64,000 bases of DNA from Dastarcus helophoroides. Its lineage: Eukaryota; Arthropoda; Insecta; Coleoptera; Bothrideridae. The position numbers and the translations under genes were made by a program. The notes under the pieces are model-generated. The model had not been told where the DNA came from. It made no database searches and worked only from the letters and a program-made list of their open reading frames with translations. The stretch spans positions 6,944,001 through 7,008,000 of the forward strand of contig CM053329.1 of assembly GCA_028583605.1 (NCBI GenBank), written 5' to 3'. Below are positions 13,641-25,215 of this stretch, piece by piece (position 1 is the first letter of the stretch; each line of letters starts with the position of its first letter).

Positions 13641-14821
13641 CCGGCGTTATTATTGCGGCGCATACAAAATTGGTTAAATTAGCAAACTAGTACAGTTCCT
13701 TACACTGATTAAGATGGCATTATGAAAAAAACAACTGAAAATCGCGTTTTTGAGATTTTTGACAAAATTATAATTTTTTAAATGGAATATTCTGCATAGT
13801 TTTTTTATGAAAGGTAACGGCATTTAGAATAAAAAGAGTTATTATAAATTTTTTGTTAAGATGAATAATAAACAAGCTATGAGCTCCTCAAATTTGGACC
13901 TTTCATTTATGAATTTTTCCTAAATAAGGAAAGATATGTGAAAATGATGCAAAATATTCTAAAAAATAATTTTTTAAATCAAACGGATTTATTAAGTAGG
14001 CAACATGTCACAGTCTAGCATGGTTGAGCTTCTACCTATAATTATAGAAAAAACCATCATCTGTCATCTTCTAAGACATGTGAATTGGACATAATGGAAT
14101 TATTGAATGGCCTTCAAGGTCACCTGATTTGACTCCACTGGAATTTTTCTTGTGGCATTATCTTGAAAATTTCATTTATACAAATCAAGACGATAATTAA
14201 ATAAACTAAAAAATATAGGAAAGTTCGAGAAGAAGTTATTGAAAATAAGGTAGCAGAACTGTCTTAAAAGTATTTATGCTGTCCTGAAATGACTAGAAAA
14301 ATGTATTGAAGAACGAAGCGACCTTTTTAAACAACTTTTGAAGGCGAAATTAGCTACTTCAAAAACAAACATTTTTATTAGAATTAAATACTAATTATAT
14401 AATGTTCCCATGTTCCCTGTTTATTATTATTTACTCTAATATCCCTAAGACGTATATATTAACCTGTTGACATTTATTTTCATGGCCTACTAAGCTAATT
14501 TCACATTAAATTTCGATTTCCTATTATGTACTTTTAAGTCCTCATAACTCTGTTATTATTCATCTTAGCAAAAAATTCGTAGTAACCATTTTTATTCTAA
14601 ATTCTATTATCTTTCCTAAAAACGTAAAATATACAGATTTTTCCATTTAAAAAATTGTAACTTTGTCAAAAATCGCAAAAACGCGATGTTCAATTGTTTT
14701 TTCCCGTGACGTAATATTATTAAGCGTCAAAAACTGTACTTGTTTGCCATTTCGAAAAGTTTTGTATCCTAATAATAACAAATTTAGCATTGCTGCAGAC
14801 TTAATTTGGATCATCCTGTAT
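13615..14821. mobile_element. Mariner-like element with ~200-bp terminal inverted repeats
   Basis: Bases ~13645-13885 align with the reverse complement of ~14533-14790. Shared blocks include GCAAAC-AGTACAG, ATCGCGTTTTTG.GATTTTTG, AATTTTTTAAATGGAA and TAAGATGAATAATAA. The right terminus reads GGATCATCCTGTA at ~14810-14821. The left end is less clear because it meets the Tc1 relic; a weak match starts near 13615. The interior holds a short remnant of a transposase. This is a single deleted copy. Confidence 0.8.
14087..14194 (+). pseudogene. Mariner/Tc-like transposase C-terminal fragment
   Basis: A 36-codon stretch reads WPSRSPDLTPLEFFLWHYLE near its middle. This is the SPDLTPxDFFLW motif around the third catalytic residue of mariner-type transposases found across insects. 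Here the position is Glu, where many mariners have Asp. It sits between the two long TIRs and is all that remains of the gene. Sequence on both sides is out of frame. Confidence 0.8.
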
Positions 14822-15092
14822 AAATAAGTCTAAGGGACAAAATATTATTTGTGGTAATTATTATAACCTATTATTATAATCTTTTTAAAAAAATCATTAA
14901 ATGTGCAGCTTTACTATGAAGACATTAATTTGTAAAGCATTTATATTTATTTATTGGAAAACTAGTATATTGTGTGATGCAAATTACCTAAAATCTAGTT
15001 TTTTTATTAGATATTTAGTTTTAGCGTGGCATCTCATTACCTAAAATAGAAAGGTTATATTGTTATTACATTTTTTAAATTTTATCAAAATA

Positions 15093-15998
15093 TAGAGGGT
15101 GTTTCCGAATAAGATGCTAATATTTAAGGGGCCAAATCCTTGGGTAATTTTAAGAAAAAAGTCCATATCAACATAGGTCCGGAACCTCTTTGTTTTTAAG
15201 ATACAGTGTCTTAAAAATTAATAAAAATTTTTTTCCTTAACTACTTTCAAATCCCTTAAAATATTTTTTTGAATTTTGGAATATACCAACTACAAAAAAA
15301 ATATTTGTTTTACTTCTATCAGTGGCGTCCGCGTTAACATGTTCCTGAGTATCCTTAACGAAAAAAAATGGTGTTCCACTGCTTTTTTCAAAATAAATAC
15401 CCATTTTATAAACATTCTTTGTTTTTTAGTAAAAATGCCCCCTTTATCTTTTTTCCTAGGATGAATGGCTTCTGATTAATAGGTCCTTGAAGATTTTTAA
15501 TCAAGAGAATAAAAAAAATCACTCCGCTGATTGATTTTATTTCAAAATAAATCTGGTTTTCATTAAGACTTATTATTTCTTAGCAAAAATGGAAGCTAAA
15601 TAATTTTTTTAATGGAAAATCTTTCCTCAGACGAAAAAAGTCAAGGGAGCATTTTTACCAGGAAATGAAGGTTGTTTATGAAATTGGTACTTATTTAGAA
15701 GAAACACATTGGCGTACCATTATTTTCGTTAAGAATACTCAGGAACATGTTAACGTGGACGCTGCTGACAACAATTATTTTTCTTGCAAAAAATGAGTTT
15801 AGTTAGTATCTACCAAAATTCAAAAGCATATTTCAAGCTGTATCAAAGTATTTAAGGTAAAACGAAATTTTTTCTTAATTTTCAAAACCCTGTATCTTAA
15901 AAGTAAAGAGATTCGAGATCTATGTTGATATAATTTTTTTCTCTTAAAATCGTTATAAAATTATGCTTCTTCAACATCTTATTCGAAAACACCCTGTA
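15093..15998. mobile_element. Foldback element with ~390-bp inverted repeats
   Basis: Starts TAGAGGGTGTTTCCGAATAA and ends with the reverse complement form TTATTCGAAAACACCCTGTA. The arms (about 15095-15480 and 15610-15998) align nearly throughout, including GTTAACATGTTCCTGAGTAT near 15335 and its complement near 15740. Only ~130 bases separate the arms. Ends of the form TACAGGGTGTTTC with a TA target are typical of Tc1/mariner-type MITEs in insects. No coding capacity was seen. Confidence 0.85.
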
Positions 15999-17734
15999 AT
16001 AGTGTTTAGTTAGTTATTAGTAAATAATCGTAATGTGTTTGAACCTTTTAAATGAGTTAATTCCCTATAATTTGTTAGTATTTGTAACAAACTTAGCGAA
16101 TACTTACTGGATGATGAATGGAATAACACATAGGCAGGTGTTTATTTCAGACTTACCTAAAAGCAAAACACTTGGGGATGAATAGCTCAAATAATATATT
16201 CGAGTCACCAAGTTAGTTATAATTTCGATCATATTTCCAATAAGCCTTTTATTTTTAATAAAAGCATTAGAATCCACAGTTATGAAACCAATAACACGTA
16301 ATAATGTTTGCTATTTGTATCGAAAATATTTTTGTTGATTGAACTTTATCACAAATTTTATACGAACCGTTGAACGAATAATGCCTAGAATTTAAAAGAA
16401 TCAAAATATTTGCTTTCTAAAAAAAGTAGCTCAAAATCTATTTCACTTTGTTGCTAAAATAAAAAATCAAGGGCAGTAATTAATAACCCTTACGGAAATT
16501 TTGTTTCAATATTGTACATCACATCAAAATGCGATGAATAAACATCGCTAGGAGCGACAATAGAGGTGAAATCTCTCGAGGCACGTTTAAAATTTGTTAG
16601 AGGGTGCGGTTTTGTTTAATTTTTAACTCGAACTATTTCTAAATCCAGACATCTATATCACGGGTAAAACAAACGTGTTTCTTTGTTATTCATTGGGTCT
16701 GAGCTAGAAACTGTTATGGGTGAAGGTAACTGATAAATGGCACCGTATCGTATTTAGTTTTATTTGCTTTCGAAATCTTTTACTCATGCCGAACTTTTTC
16801 CTAACTTCTTGAATTGCAAATGTTTAGGTTCAAATTTTATTTGCCCACTGCTGGGAATGTGTTTTGTCTCCCTCTCCGTATTGAAACACTCCTTCTAATT
16901 TCTTTTTCCCGAACCTAGGAAATAAATAATACATGAATCGTCGCCATCGACAAAGTGGTGCAAAACAGAACAGAAATATTTACAGAATGTGGCAAAGTCA
17001 ATCTCACGTGGCCTTCAATTATATAGCACAATCAAATAGTATCTAATTTCTTAGTCCATTTTTATAACAAACAAAGCTAACTACCAACTACTACTAAGTA
17101 ACTGCTAATTAACAATTTTAATCCCAACAGAGTGTCTCTGTCATTATACCATTGATTTTAACCCAAAAAAAATTAAATGATGACAGATATTTCAAAAAGG
17201 TAAAAATTAACCTATAACTTCCCAACAGGACGCTCCTAATTGGAAATAAAATCTCTTAACAGATATTGTTTCACGACTTCTAGCTCAACAGAAAGAGAGA
17301 CGCTTATCACCTTATTACAACAACATTCATCAGGTTTAGGCAGATTGAAATAAAAAAATATCCCCTAACTAGGTCTCGTGCAGAAAATTTTAGGCGATTC
17401 GTCACATTTCTGTTCACAATTTTATTTTAGTGAACAGACATAGCAATACTTATCACTCATGACATATAAGATTTTTATTTTTAATATTTTGATGTCGGTA
17501 CAGCTAGCTTTTTTACTCATCAAAATTATTATGAACACGACGTGAACGGTTTTGTAATATTTTCCTTGATAGATACGACGCAATTTCTTTAGTCAAAAAA
17601 CTTATGCACCCGACATGTTGTAACTTTTTTTAGGCAAGATAAGCTTTTTTTATTTAGGTATTAAGGAGTAAAATTTATAATTATTATTTTTGTCGTAAGG
17701 GTCCGCGGTCGAACATATTTAGGAGAGTGCTGCC
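15999..17734. other. Intergenic, no gene seen
   Basis: AT-rich, with a mildly GC-richer patch around 16530-16900. No open frame, RNA gene or terminal repeat could be supported. Confidence 0.45.
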
Positions 17735-18905
17735 CTAACTAATTGGCAGTTTGTTTCTTAAGTCGATGAACTCTAATTTTCTAAACTATTACCAATAGCT
17801 GATAGGGGGCGCTATCTGTGCTATCCTACATGATTCTAAATCATCATAACTTTTTTGTGTATGCACATATAGTAATTTTAAATGAGTAATCTTATTTCCT
17901 TATACTTTTTACGTAAAAAAGGCATACTTTCTGAAAGTTGATACGAGCAACCGTTTTCAAGATATTTGCCTTTAAAGTTTGAAGCACCTTAGTATTAAAT
18001 TACTTAAGATATTAAGTTTTCTAAGTAGACTTGAAAAAATGAAAACAATAAAATAGCTTTTAAAGTAATTTATGTCACATATAACTTTTCTGATAATATT
18101 ATTACCTGAATTTTGAAAATCTCAATAAAGAAAATGCAAAAAATTAAGACATAATTTATTTTTTACCATAGAGATGTGAGATATGATCTCTGAATCCACA
18201 CAAGAAAATTTTAATAGTCTGGATGGTCAGAGCAGATTTATAAATATAAATTTCAGTAAAAGACCGCCTGATTTGTAATTGTTTGCAATCCCTTTACATG
18301 ACAATTTATTTTTGAAAATAAATTTTGTTTTGGTATTTTATTTAAATTTGCCTTAAAAATTTAAAAGATATGTGTAATAATGATATCAGTAGAGTTATGG
18401 TTGATATATACTATTTTAGAGTCAGTTTTGTTTTACTTTGAAATCTACTTCGAAAAATTCACATTTACATAACTTAAAATAAACGTACGGCAAACTTTGA
18501 AGGCAAATATTTTGAAAACAGTTGATTGTATCAACATTCAGAAAGTATACTTTTTTTACGCAAAAAATGTAGATAAATAAAAATATCTATTTAAAATAAG
18601 TGTACATGCAGACACAAAAAAGTTGTGATGCTTTAGAATAATACAAGGTAGGTAGCACTATGAGTTACTGGCTGGCAATCTGTTAGCAAATTAGTATATT
18701 TCTTGACCAAAGAAACCTCTTTGAGCCAAATTTCTTGTCTATAGTAAAATGTGTTCATCAATTATCCGAAAAAATCAAATTTTTTTTTTCAACTTTGACA
18801 CCATGTATCTCTGTTAATATTAACTTTTGGTGGCTAAATTACATTATTTTTATGCGAAAAATCCACTCTTGCTCTATGTACCATTATTTATGGACGACCC
18901 TGTAT
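17735..18905. mobile_element. Foldback repeat element, left end truncated
   Basis: Bases ~17745-17995 align with the reverse complement of ~18480-18725. Shared landmarks are ACACAAAAAAGTT.TGATG, TTACG.AAAAA and TTCAGAAAGT/ACTTTCTGAAAGT. The right arm continues to a terminus GACCCTGTATAA near 18905, but the matching left part is absent, so the left end is deleted. A second copy of the right half is at ~48105-48527. The open frame at 18735-18962 lies within this repeat and is not a gene. Confidence 0.75.
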
Positions 18906-19079
18906 AATTATTTATATTTCTGTAGACTTGAAATTAATGTGAAAATAATTTCATCTATTTGACATTTTTGGTTTATTTAATCAAACGATCTGAGATAAAA
19001 TAAAACAGGAATTCTGAAAAACGGAAATTGAAAAATTGTTCAAAAATATTTAACCAATCCGACAAAGACTGAAATAGAA

Positions 19080-19500
19080 AATTTACAAAATAATAACCTC
19101 AAATTCACCAAATGCAAAATTTTTCAACATACCTCAAAGATTTAGTTGTTCAGGGTAAATAAATTGTACTTACAAGAACACTGCATTGCATTTTGGTGTC
19201 TATGAAGGAAAAAAAATTGATTCATCAGTAAATATCATGTTGTGTCGAAATTTTCAGCGATAAATTTACAAAACCTAAAACGTTTGAAATGGCCTCCTGA
19301 AAATTTTTCTTAAATATTTTCCACTCTGTAACATTTACTCTCCTTTCTCTTTAAGATGTTTCGCATTGTTCCCGATTTCACATTAGCTTTTTTCTATAAT
19401 TCGTTATCGGCCAATTTTCATCTGTCTGTCAATTCAATCGACATTTCACTTGCATTAATAAAAATTATTATTATTTAAAGACTATCTTGCTTCTCTAACC
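19080..19500 (-). pseudogene. Possible mariner/Tc-like transposase fragment
   Basis: In broken frames the minus strand gives a helix-turn-helix-like piece followed by an FCKFIAENFDTT-like stretch and then TDESIFF..HQNA.QCS. This resembles the region around the second catalytic Asp (FxDEStFFLxGxxN) of a widespread insect Tc/mariner family. No TIRs were located and the reading frame is lost repeatedly. Confidence 0.45.
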
Positions 19501-20218
19501 CTCTTGCTTCTTGTGTGACACCAGAGTTCGACCCTATTTATGACTTCCAATATCAGGGGACATATTTAAATTTAGTAATCATGTACCCACGCCTACATGA
19601 AGTTGATTTTGTTTTGTGTAAAGCATGTCACTGGCAGCGAGTTTAAATTATGACATAAAAAAATGTACATTTGAGAAAAGTTGTCATCACATATTCGTAT
19701 TATGCTTATATTTAATTATATTCTCCTAAAATGAATGACATTATTACTGAGATAGTCTAATATGTCCTTTGTAACTTGCTACTTGCTGCAATAATCATTT
19801 TGTTCGACCGTTTCATCGTCTATATCTTTGTTTAACAGAAAAAAGTACTTGCAGAAAATACATTTTCGTGACCAAAAATGTAAACGAGACTCATTTTATT
19901 TAAATATTGTTTTTCTATCTTGTACTTTTTCGAGAATTTTGACATCAATTAAACGTAATTTATGTAAATAATAAATTCTTGATAATATTGTAACAGAATG
20001 TAGTTATAAAATTTGTATTAGTGATTGTCTAGTGTAAGGAACTCTCTAGAAACATTTGATAATGAGAAGCGGCCGCGAGGATGAATCATAGTACGTGCAG
20101 TACGGAGCAGTGATTAGAGAGTATAGAGTATATAGTATTATTATAGCTGATTATAGCTGAGATTATAAGCGCTTGTAGGTGTGCACAACGAAGATGATAT
20201 AAGTTTATATCGTGCAAT

Positions 20219-22195
20219 ATGTCAGATAGTGACGAAGATTATTTCTGTAGTTCTGCTACAATGGTTTATTTTTAATTAAGTTTCACAAAGAAAATACCAC
20301 GTGCAGCGTATTAATAAAGAACGGGGCAATTTAGAGGAATTTTATAATCTTTATAAAGATTTACGACTATACCCTGACCGTTTCTTCGAATATTTGAGAA
20401 TGCAGCCAGAAACTTTTCATTATGTTTTAGAAAAAATCAGTCTCAAGTTAAATAAACTTTGGAAAAACTGCCACCGGTTGCCCATAACTGCCGAGGCAAA
20501 GTAAATAGTAACACTAAGGTAAGATTCTTTATTGTTTATTTTTTTAAACCCAAACGTGAAAAAAGTAAATAATATTAGTAGCACAAAAAAAGTAAAATAA
20601 AATAAAACCAATAACATTCAGCAACAAGCCACTAACTCATTACCAATTCCGGTCATTGGATTCATAATCAAAAGTATAAAAATATTGCAAGGCCGATGTA
20701 CCAGGTTCAAAGGAAGATTCTGGTGATTGGCTGTAAGAACAGAGCATAACTAGATATTGTACTTTGCTTCTGAACTGAAGTTTTTCTAGAGGTTCCATTT
20801 TTTGAACGTGTGCAATTATACTTTTAAAGAAACATTTATCTTCGTCAAGTGGCAAGTCGGAGATTCTTTTCTCCAAAAACTTTAATTTTTTCTTTTCTAT
20901 ATTTACTAATGCCTTTCCTAACAAATCTCCTGGTCTCGCACGTTTTCTGCTTGGGAGAGTTACCCTTGGTTTAGCTACACGTGTAGGAGACGATGGCTCA
21001 GACAAAAATATCTCTCCTTCCGAATATGCTACATTACTATCCTCTTCGGCAAATACTATTTCTCTATTTGTTTCTATTGCGTTTGTATCATCTCCCCCAT
21101 CAATAGAATCATTTAAAACCTGTACTTGACCTACACATGATGACTGTATTGTAATATTTGAGGTTGATGGCCTTGCTGTAAATTGATTAACCAGAAACAT
21201 TAACCTCTTAAAATGAGGCCAGTTGGACTCCTTTTTTATTCCCCCTGGATCACCAGAACGAGGCTTTCCCTGTTTAGCCAGTTCTAGTCAGGTATCTCTT
21301 AAATATTTCCATTTGCTCTTGACTTTTTCTTCTTCTTATTGGAATATTTTATTGCTACAAGTATATTCTTAAAATTATATTAATGAGACAACATATTTCT
21401 ATTTACAGATATTTGGCAACTTGCATGTCATATAGAAGCCTAGCATTTTTATTTCGAATGGTATTTTTTACTGTTGCTTCAATTGTAAAAGATACAGTTG
21501 AAGTCTTATGGTCAGAATTATAGCCTTTGCCCATGTCAACACCAACAGAAGAACAATTTTTAGTGACACCTAAGAGATTTTTTTTAATTTTGAATTTTCC
21601 GAATTGCATTGGTGCAATGGGCGGTAAACATGTGTGAATTAATTGCCCTAGCAATTCTGAAAGCATGTACTACAATTATAAGAGTTTCTTTTCTTTAGTG
21701 CTTTTAGCTCTTGTTGATGCGGATTGTAAATTCTCCATAATTGATGTTGGAGGCTACGGCAAACAGAGTGATGGTGAAACATTTCGTTCATCGGATATGT
21801 TTAATCTCATGCAATCAAATAAATTAAATATTCCACAGGACGATTTTCTCCTTAATGCAGACATAAAAATGCCTTATGTACTGATCGCGGACGAAGCATT
21901 GCCAGTTGACCGTAGAATGTGGATTAGGGATTATTTTTTCGAAATGGCATATTCTTTCAAACGCTATAGAAACCAACGAAAAGACTGCTGGAAAAATCAT
22001 AAAAGCAATTTGCATTTTGCATAACACTATTTTTGATAGAGAAGGTTTTGAAAGGCACTTGAAGAAAGTTTGACAAATAGCTTGGCGTCCACCGTACAAC
22101 GAAATTCAGCCGGTCGTTTTGCTGCTTCTGCAAAAATGATTAGAGAAACTTTTAAGTCCTGTGTTTGCAAAAATCGCATTGAATATATAGGCTAA
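20219..22195 (+). pseudogene. PIF/Harbinger DDE transposase (HARBI1-like), two exons
   Basis: Exon 1 (20219-20518) starts MSDSDEDYFCSSA, then after a frameshift near 20280 reads INKERGNLEEFYNLYKDLRL and RFFEYLRMQPETF, the usual N-terminus of HARBI1-type transposases. Donor AG|GTAAGA (20519) and acceptor ATTTACAG| (21408) join to give TLR|YLATCMSYRSLA in phase. Exon 2 (21409-22195) has IGAMGGKHV, where the family has IGAIDGKHV, so the first catalytic Asp is replaced by Gly. It continues YYNYKSFFSLVLLALVDAD, YGKQSDGETF and MPYVLIADEA (second catalytic Asp). An internal deletion plus frameshift near 21920-21950 precedes a C-terminus reading TAGKIIKAICILHNTIFDRE. Stops occur at ~20502, 21521 and 21635. 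The intron holds an antisense MADF exon. The protein would cut and insert the element; this copy is dead. Confidence 0.88.
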
Positions 22196-22577
22196 TTAAT
22201 GAGTTTATGATTATTTTTCAAGAAGATGTAAGTCCTGTATTCTTAGATTATATTATGCATATTATCTGTAACATTAAATATGTCTACTCTAGTTATAATT
22301 TTACTTTAAAATATCTTTCTTCCATTTAGAAATAAATTTTTAACGTATAACTCATTAGTATAAAATAATATAAATAAATAAATTATATATTGCTGAAAAT
22401 AATTTACTAAAATCAAGCTTAATAAAAAATAATACAACAGTTACTGGAAGTTTTGAGGAAAGTAACTCCTTCATCCTATTTTTTTTTCCAAGATATACCT
22501 ATTGTGTGGTCCGGGTGAGCTTGTTTGCACAGTAGATCTCGTTTATACACTTTACTAATTAAGTCCGTAATATCCAT
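20640..22577 (-). pseudogene. MADF/BESS DNA-binding protein of the Harbinger element, two exons
   Basis: Exon 1 on the minus strand starts at 22577 with MDITDLISKVYKRDLLCKQA, the first half of a MADF (Myb/SANT-like) domain, and ends near 22445 at A|GTAACT. A one-base slip in the poly-A run near 22478-22486 precedes DEGVTFLKTS. Exon 2 starts near 21334 after AATAAG| and gives K-EEKVKSKWKYLRDT, in phase with exon 1. It continues LELAKQGKPRSGDPGG and NWPHFKRLMFLV, then a long acidic/serine linker and a BESS-like helix (DEDKCFFKSIIAHVQKM, ~20855-20805), ending at 20640. A TGG to TGA change after YLRDT is a premature stop. Harbinger elements usually pair a transposase with a Myb/MADF partner that binds the ends. 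The intron of this gene contains transposase exon 2. Confidence 0.8.
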
Positions 22578-22746
22578 AGTAATATTTGTAAATAAAAATT
22601 TTAAAATAAATATACAAATACCCTATTACGTCGGGACGGAACAGCTCGCAGAAAGGATGGTGGTCATCATTCTTTTAGTGATAAGCGAGTATACAAGCGC
22701 TTAGGTCACCTCTAGTCACTGCTTCGACTTGCATGCCCATATTTAA

Positions 22747-24047
22747 CCCGGCCTGTGACACGTGAATTTTTTGACGCCTTCCGACAGGTCAGACACAACA
22801 ATTTAAAAATGAGATTTTAATAATTTTTATAAATATTTAGGGCTACTTATTTAATTTTTGTTAACCTGTGAGTTACTTTTATAAAATAAAACCAAAAAGT
22901 AAAAGAAGTATTTATATTTTTGTCAAAGTTACATTAATAACTTAAACATATATTTTTTTCTATAAAATATGAAATGTTTTATAGAGTGTAAGTTTTAAAA
23001 TACAAAACAAACGTTATTATTTTGTGTTATATGATAACTAAAATTACAAATCATAATTTTTAATAAAAAATAAAATAATTGGTATATGTAAAAAGGTTAT
23101 TACGTTAGTGGTAATCGAATTCGAGTGATTTTATACATTTTTTTCAGTGTTGTAATGAATTCTCTAGACATATGATAGCACTGCAGGCTTCACACAAGTT
23201 TTTTATCTTCTTAATTTCTGTCGCTGTCGTTTCGACGTAACGTGGCGAATTTTTCCATTTTTCAAATTTTTTGGAGATTCTATAATTTGTATTTCTTACA
23301 ATATCTGCTATTATTTCTTCATCTACGAGTATAAGAAGCTAAAAACATTCTATTAGCGTTTTAGCCTTCTCTCCATAAGCCTTTATCCCTGGCAAGAAAG
23401 TTACAATATTTGCAGATCTGGTTCTAACATTTTTATTTGGTGTTTTTTTACTCCATTTGGTTTCATTTTTTACTGTAATAGTTATTTTCGTTTTCTTCTG
23501 CCTCTTCCATTTCACGATTCTCTTCTTGTGTCTCTCTCTTTACTTTCCGCTTCCTAAAGCTGTTTCTGGTTAGGATAGTCCAGTGTTGGTACTAATTTGG
23601 TCGATTTCATCATCTCCTTCCAAGTCGTCTTCATCAATAAAAGGTTGGTTGCCCTTGAACTCTTCCCATAAGGCTAATAGACGATCCTACTTCTTTTACC
23701 ATTGACACCTCTTGATAAATAGTTACAAAAAAACGCACTATAAATTTAGCAAAAAAAACTCTCAGAAAAAGTCGCTCTTACCTTGTTCAGCAGACGAAGA
23801 ACCAAAAACGTAACCACTAAAAAAAGTTCTAGAATTGACACGTGGGGTATCATACATCCCAAACAATTTTAAAGCGACGTTTTTTCGTTAAAGTGCATTA
23901 GACGAGTGCCGTTTCTGTATAGGTGCATTAAAAAATGCACAATTGAAAGCTAATCGGCGGGGCAGGGGCGCAAATTAAATTTTAAAAAAGTTGTGCATGC
24001 GTTTTCAGACGTTGGGGTTTGTCACACCCCACGTGTCACATGCCGGG
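22747..24047. mobile_element. Non-autonomous piggyBac-like element
   Basis: Flanked by TTAA on both sides (22743-22746 and 24048-24051), the piggyBac target. Terminal repeats are CCCGGC[C/A]TGTGACACGTG on both ends, one mismatch in 17-18 bases. Length is about 1.3 kb, against 2-2.5 kb or more for complete elements. It retains part of a transposase gene and lies inside the Harbinger element, close to its right end. Confidence 0.88.
23180..23720 (-). pseudogene. piggyBac transposase N-terminal remnant
   Basis: The minus strand reads an acidic stretch with DEDDLEGDDEIDQI, then KNETKWSKKTPNKNVRTR (~23470-23420), SANIVTFLPGIKAYGEKA (~23420-23365), VDEEIIADIVRNTN-like sequence (~23330-23285) and WKNSPRYVETTATEIKK (~23260-23200) in alternating frames. 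In piggyBac transposases this order is the acidic N-terminus followed by W.......R..NI....PG and the start of the DDE domain. The catalytic domain is missing, so the element is an internal-deletion derivative. It lies between the TIRs described for this element. Confidence 0.75.
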
Positions 24048-24171
24048 TTAAAACAACATACAAAATCCTATGATCGCCGCTAATCTCAGCTAGCATCCAT
24101 CCTATATTATCTAATTACTGCTCAGTACTGCACGTACCCTCATGCAACAGATAAGGGTTCTAGACGTTTCC

Positions 24172-25215
24172 GCAAGCGATAAGTAGTCTTCTTAGTTTAC
24201 AATTCACAAAGTTTTAATTTTTGCACCGGTAACACACAACAATATTATATTACAAATATACTTGATATATTCTAATAAAATGAAATTACTATTACTGCAT
24301 TACTTCATTGTTATAAAATAATGTAACGAACCTAGTTATCCCGGAAGCCATATGCATATCATGTATGCCTGAATTTTATCCACGTTTGTAACAGAATTAC
24401 AGTACAATATATCAGAGGAGAATATGTAATTTGATTCAATATGTGTTGATTCCGCTTCTGAAATAGATATAGCTGTTATGTATATTGCTTATTGATCACG
24501 CATACAACCAAGAAGCTGCATCCGCACGCTTGGGTTCAAATTTCAGGAGAAATACACTCGACTAAAAATAAACTGATATTTGTTTTCAGAGTTAAAAGTT
24601 GTAATCGATACCGGTGAATGTTGTCGCATAGTTTAGTAATTGTTGATAAAGTTAATATACCTGGGTAATTTTAGCTTGATTAAACATTCTAAAATAATAT
24701 ATTGAAACAAACTGTGAAATGTTTATTTAGCCAATTATTAATATTCTAATGTTCATCAAATCTTTAGATAAGCTAATTTTTTAGAATGCACCTCTATTTG
24801 TAAGAACGTTCGAGGAGACTCGCCCGTCGCGTAATGGAAGGACTTGTAGAGCTCGATACTTATTCTCGATTTCTCTGGAAGTGGAATATTTGGGAACGAG
24901 GGCCTTAAATAAATAGACGTAAATCACCCAAAGACGGTTAATTACAACTTCGATTATGATTAGGTAAAATTTCTTTGGAGTAAATAAAATGATACTCCAT
25001 TATACTTTACAAACATCAATTAGTGACTGACCTTTTCTTTTGGAATAATGCGGACGATAACTATATAATCAAGAATTGCCAACATTTCATCAGAGCTCTA
25101 ATTATTCACACTCTATCCACTACTTTTCACTTTAATTACGTTTTGTCGATCAATCTCACCGATTATTTTGTTTGGTTTGTCTTTGGGTTTCGAGATTCAT
25201 ACAATTTTGAAACTC
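24172..25215. other. Intergenic, no gene seen
   Basis: A short GC-richer patch at ~24810-24880 is unexplained. The open frame at 25023-25262 runs into a repeat and is not supported. Confidence 0.45.

Larger units (their letters stand above)
20038..24171. mobile_element. PIF/Harbinger element, interrupted by a piggyBac-like insertion
   Basis: Left end GGAACTCTCTAGAAAC (20038) corresponds to GGAAACGTCTAGAACC read from the right end at ~24171 on the minus strand. Further in, TACGTGCAGTAC.GAGCAGT.ATTAGA is present at ~20091-20125 and inverted at ~24105-24137. GCTGAGATTA also occurs on both sides. A further inverted match (AGCAGTGACTAGAG and AAGCGCTTGTA) lies at 22690-22730, inside the piggyBac insertion point. 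The element carries two genes on opposite strands that read inward from the two ends. A TWA target duplication could not be confirmed. Confidence 0.75.

Noticed and set aside
21403..21666. 87-codon minus-strand frame next to the MADF exon
   Set aside because: Antisense of the transposase DDE region (IGAMGGKHV on the plus strand); MADF exon 1 is instead at 22577-22445.
21824..22099. 91-codon minus-strand frame
   Set aside because: Shadow of Harbinger transposase exon 2; the MADF gene does not use it.
24810..24880. Possible tRNA in a GC-richer patch
   Set aside because: No A/B box pair at the right spacing and no cloverleaf.
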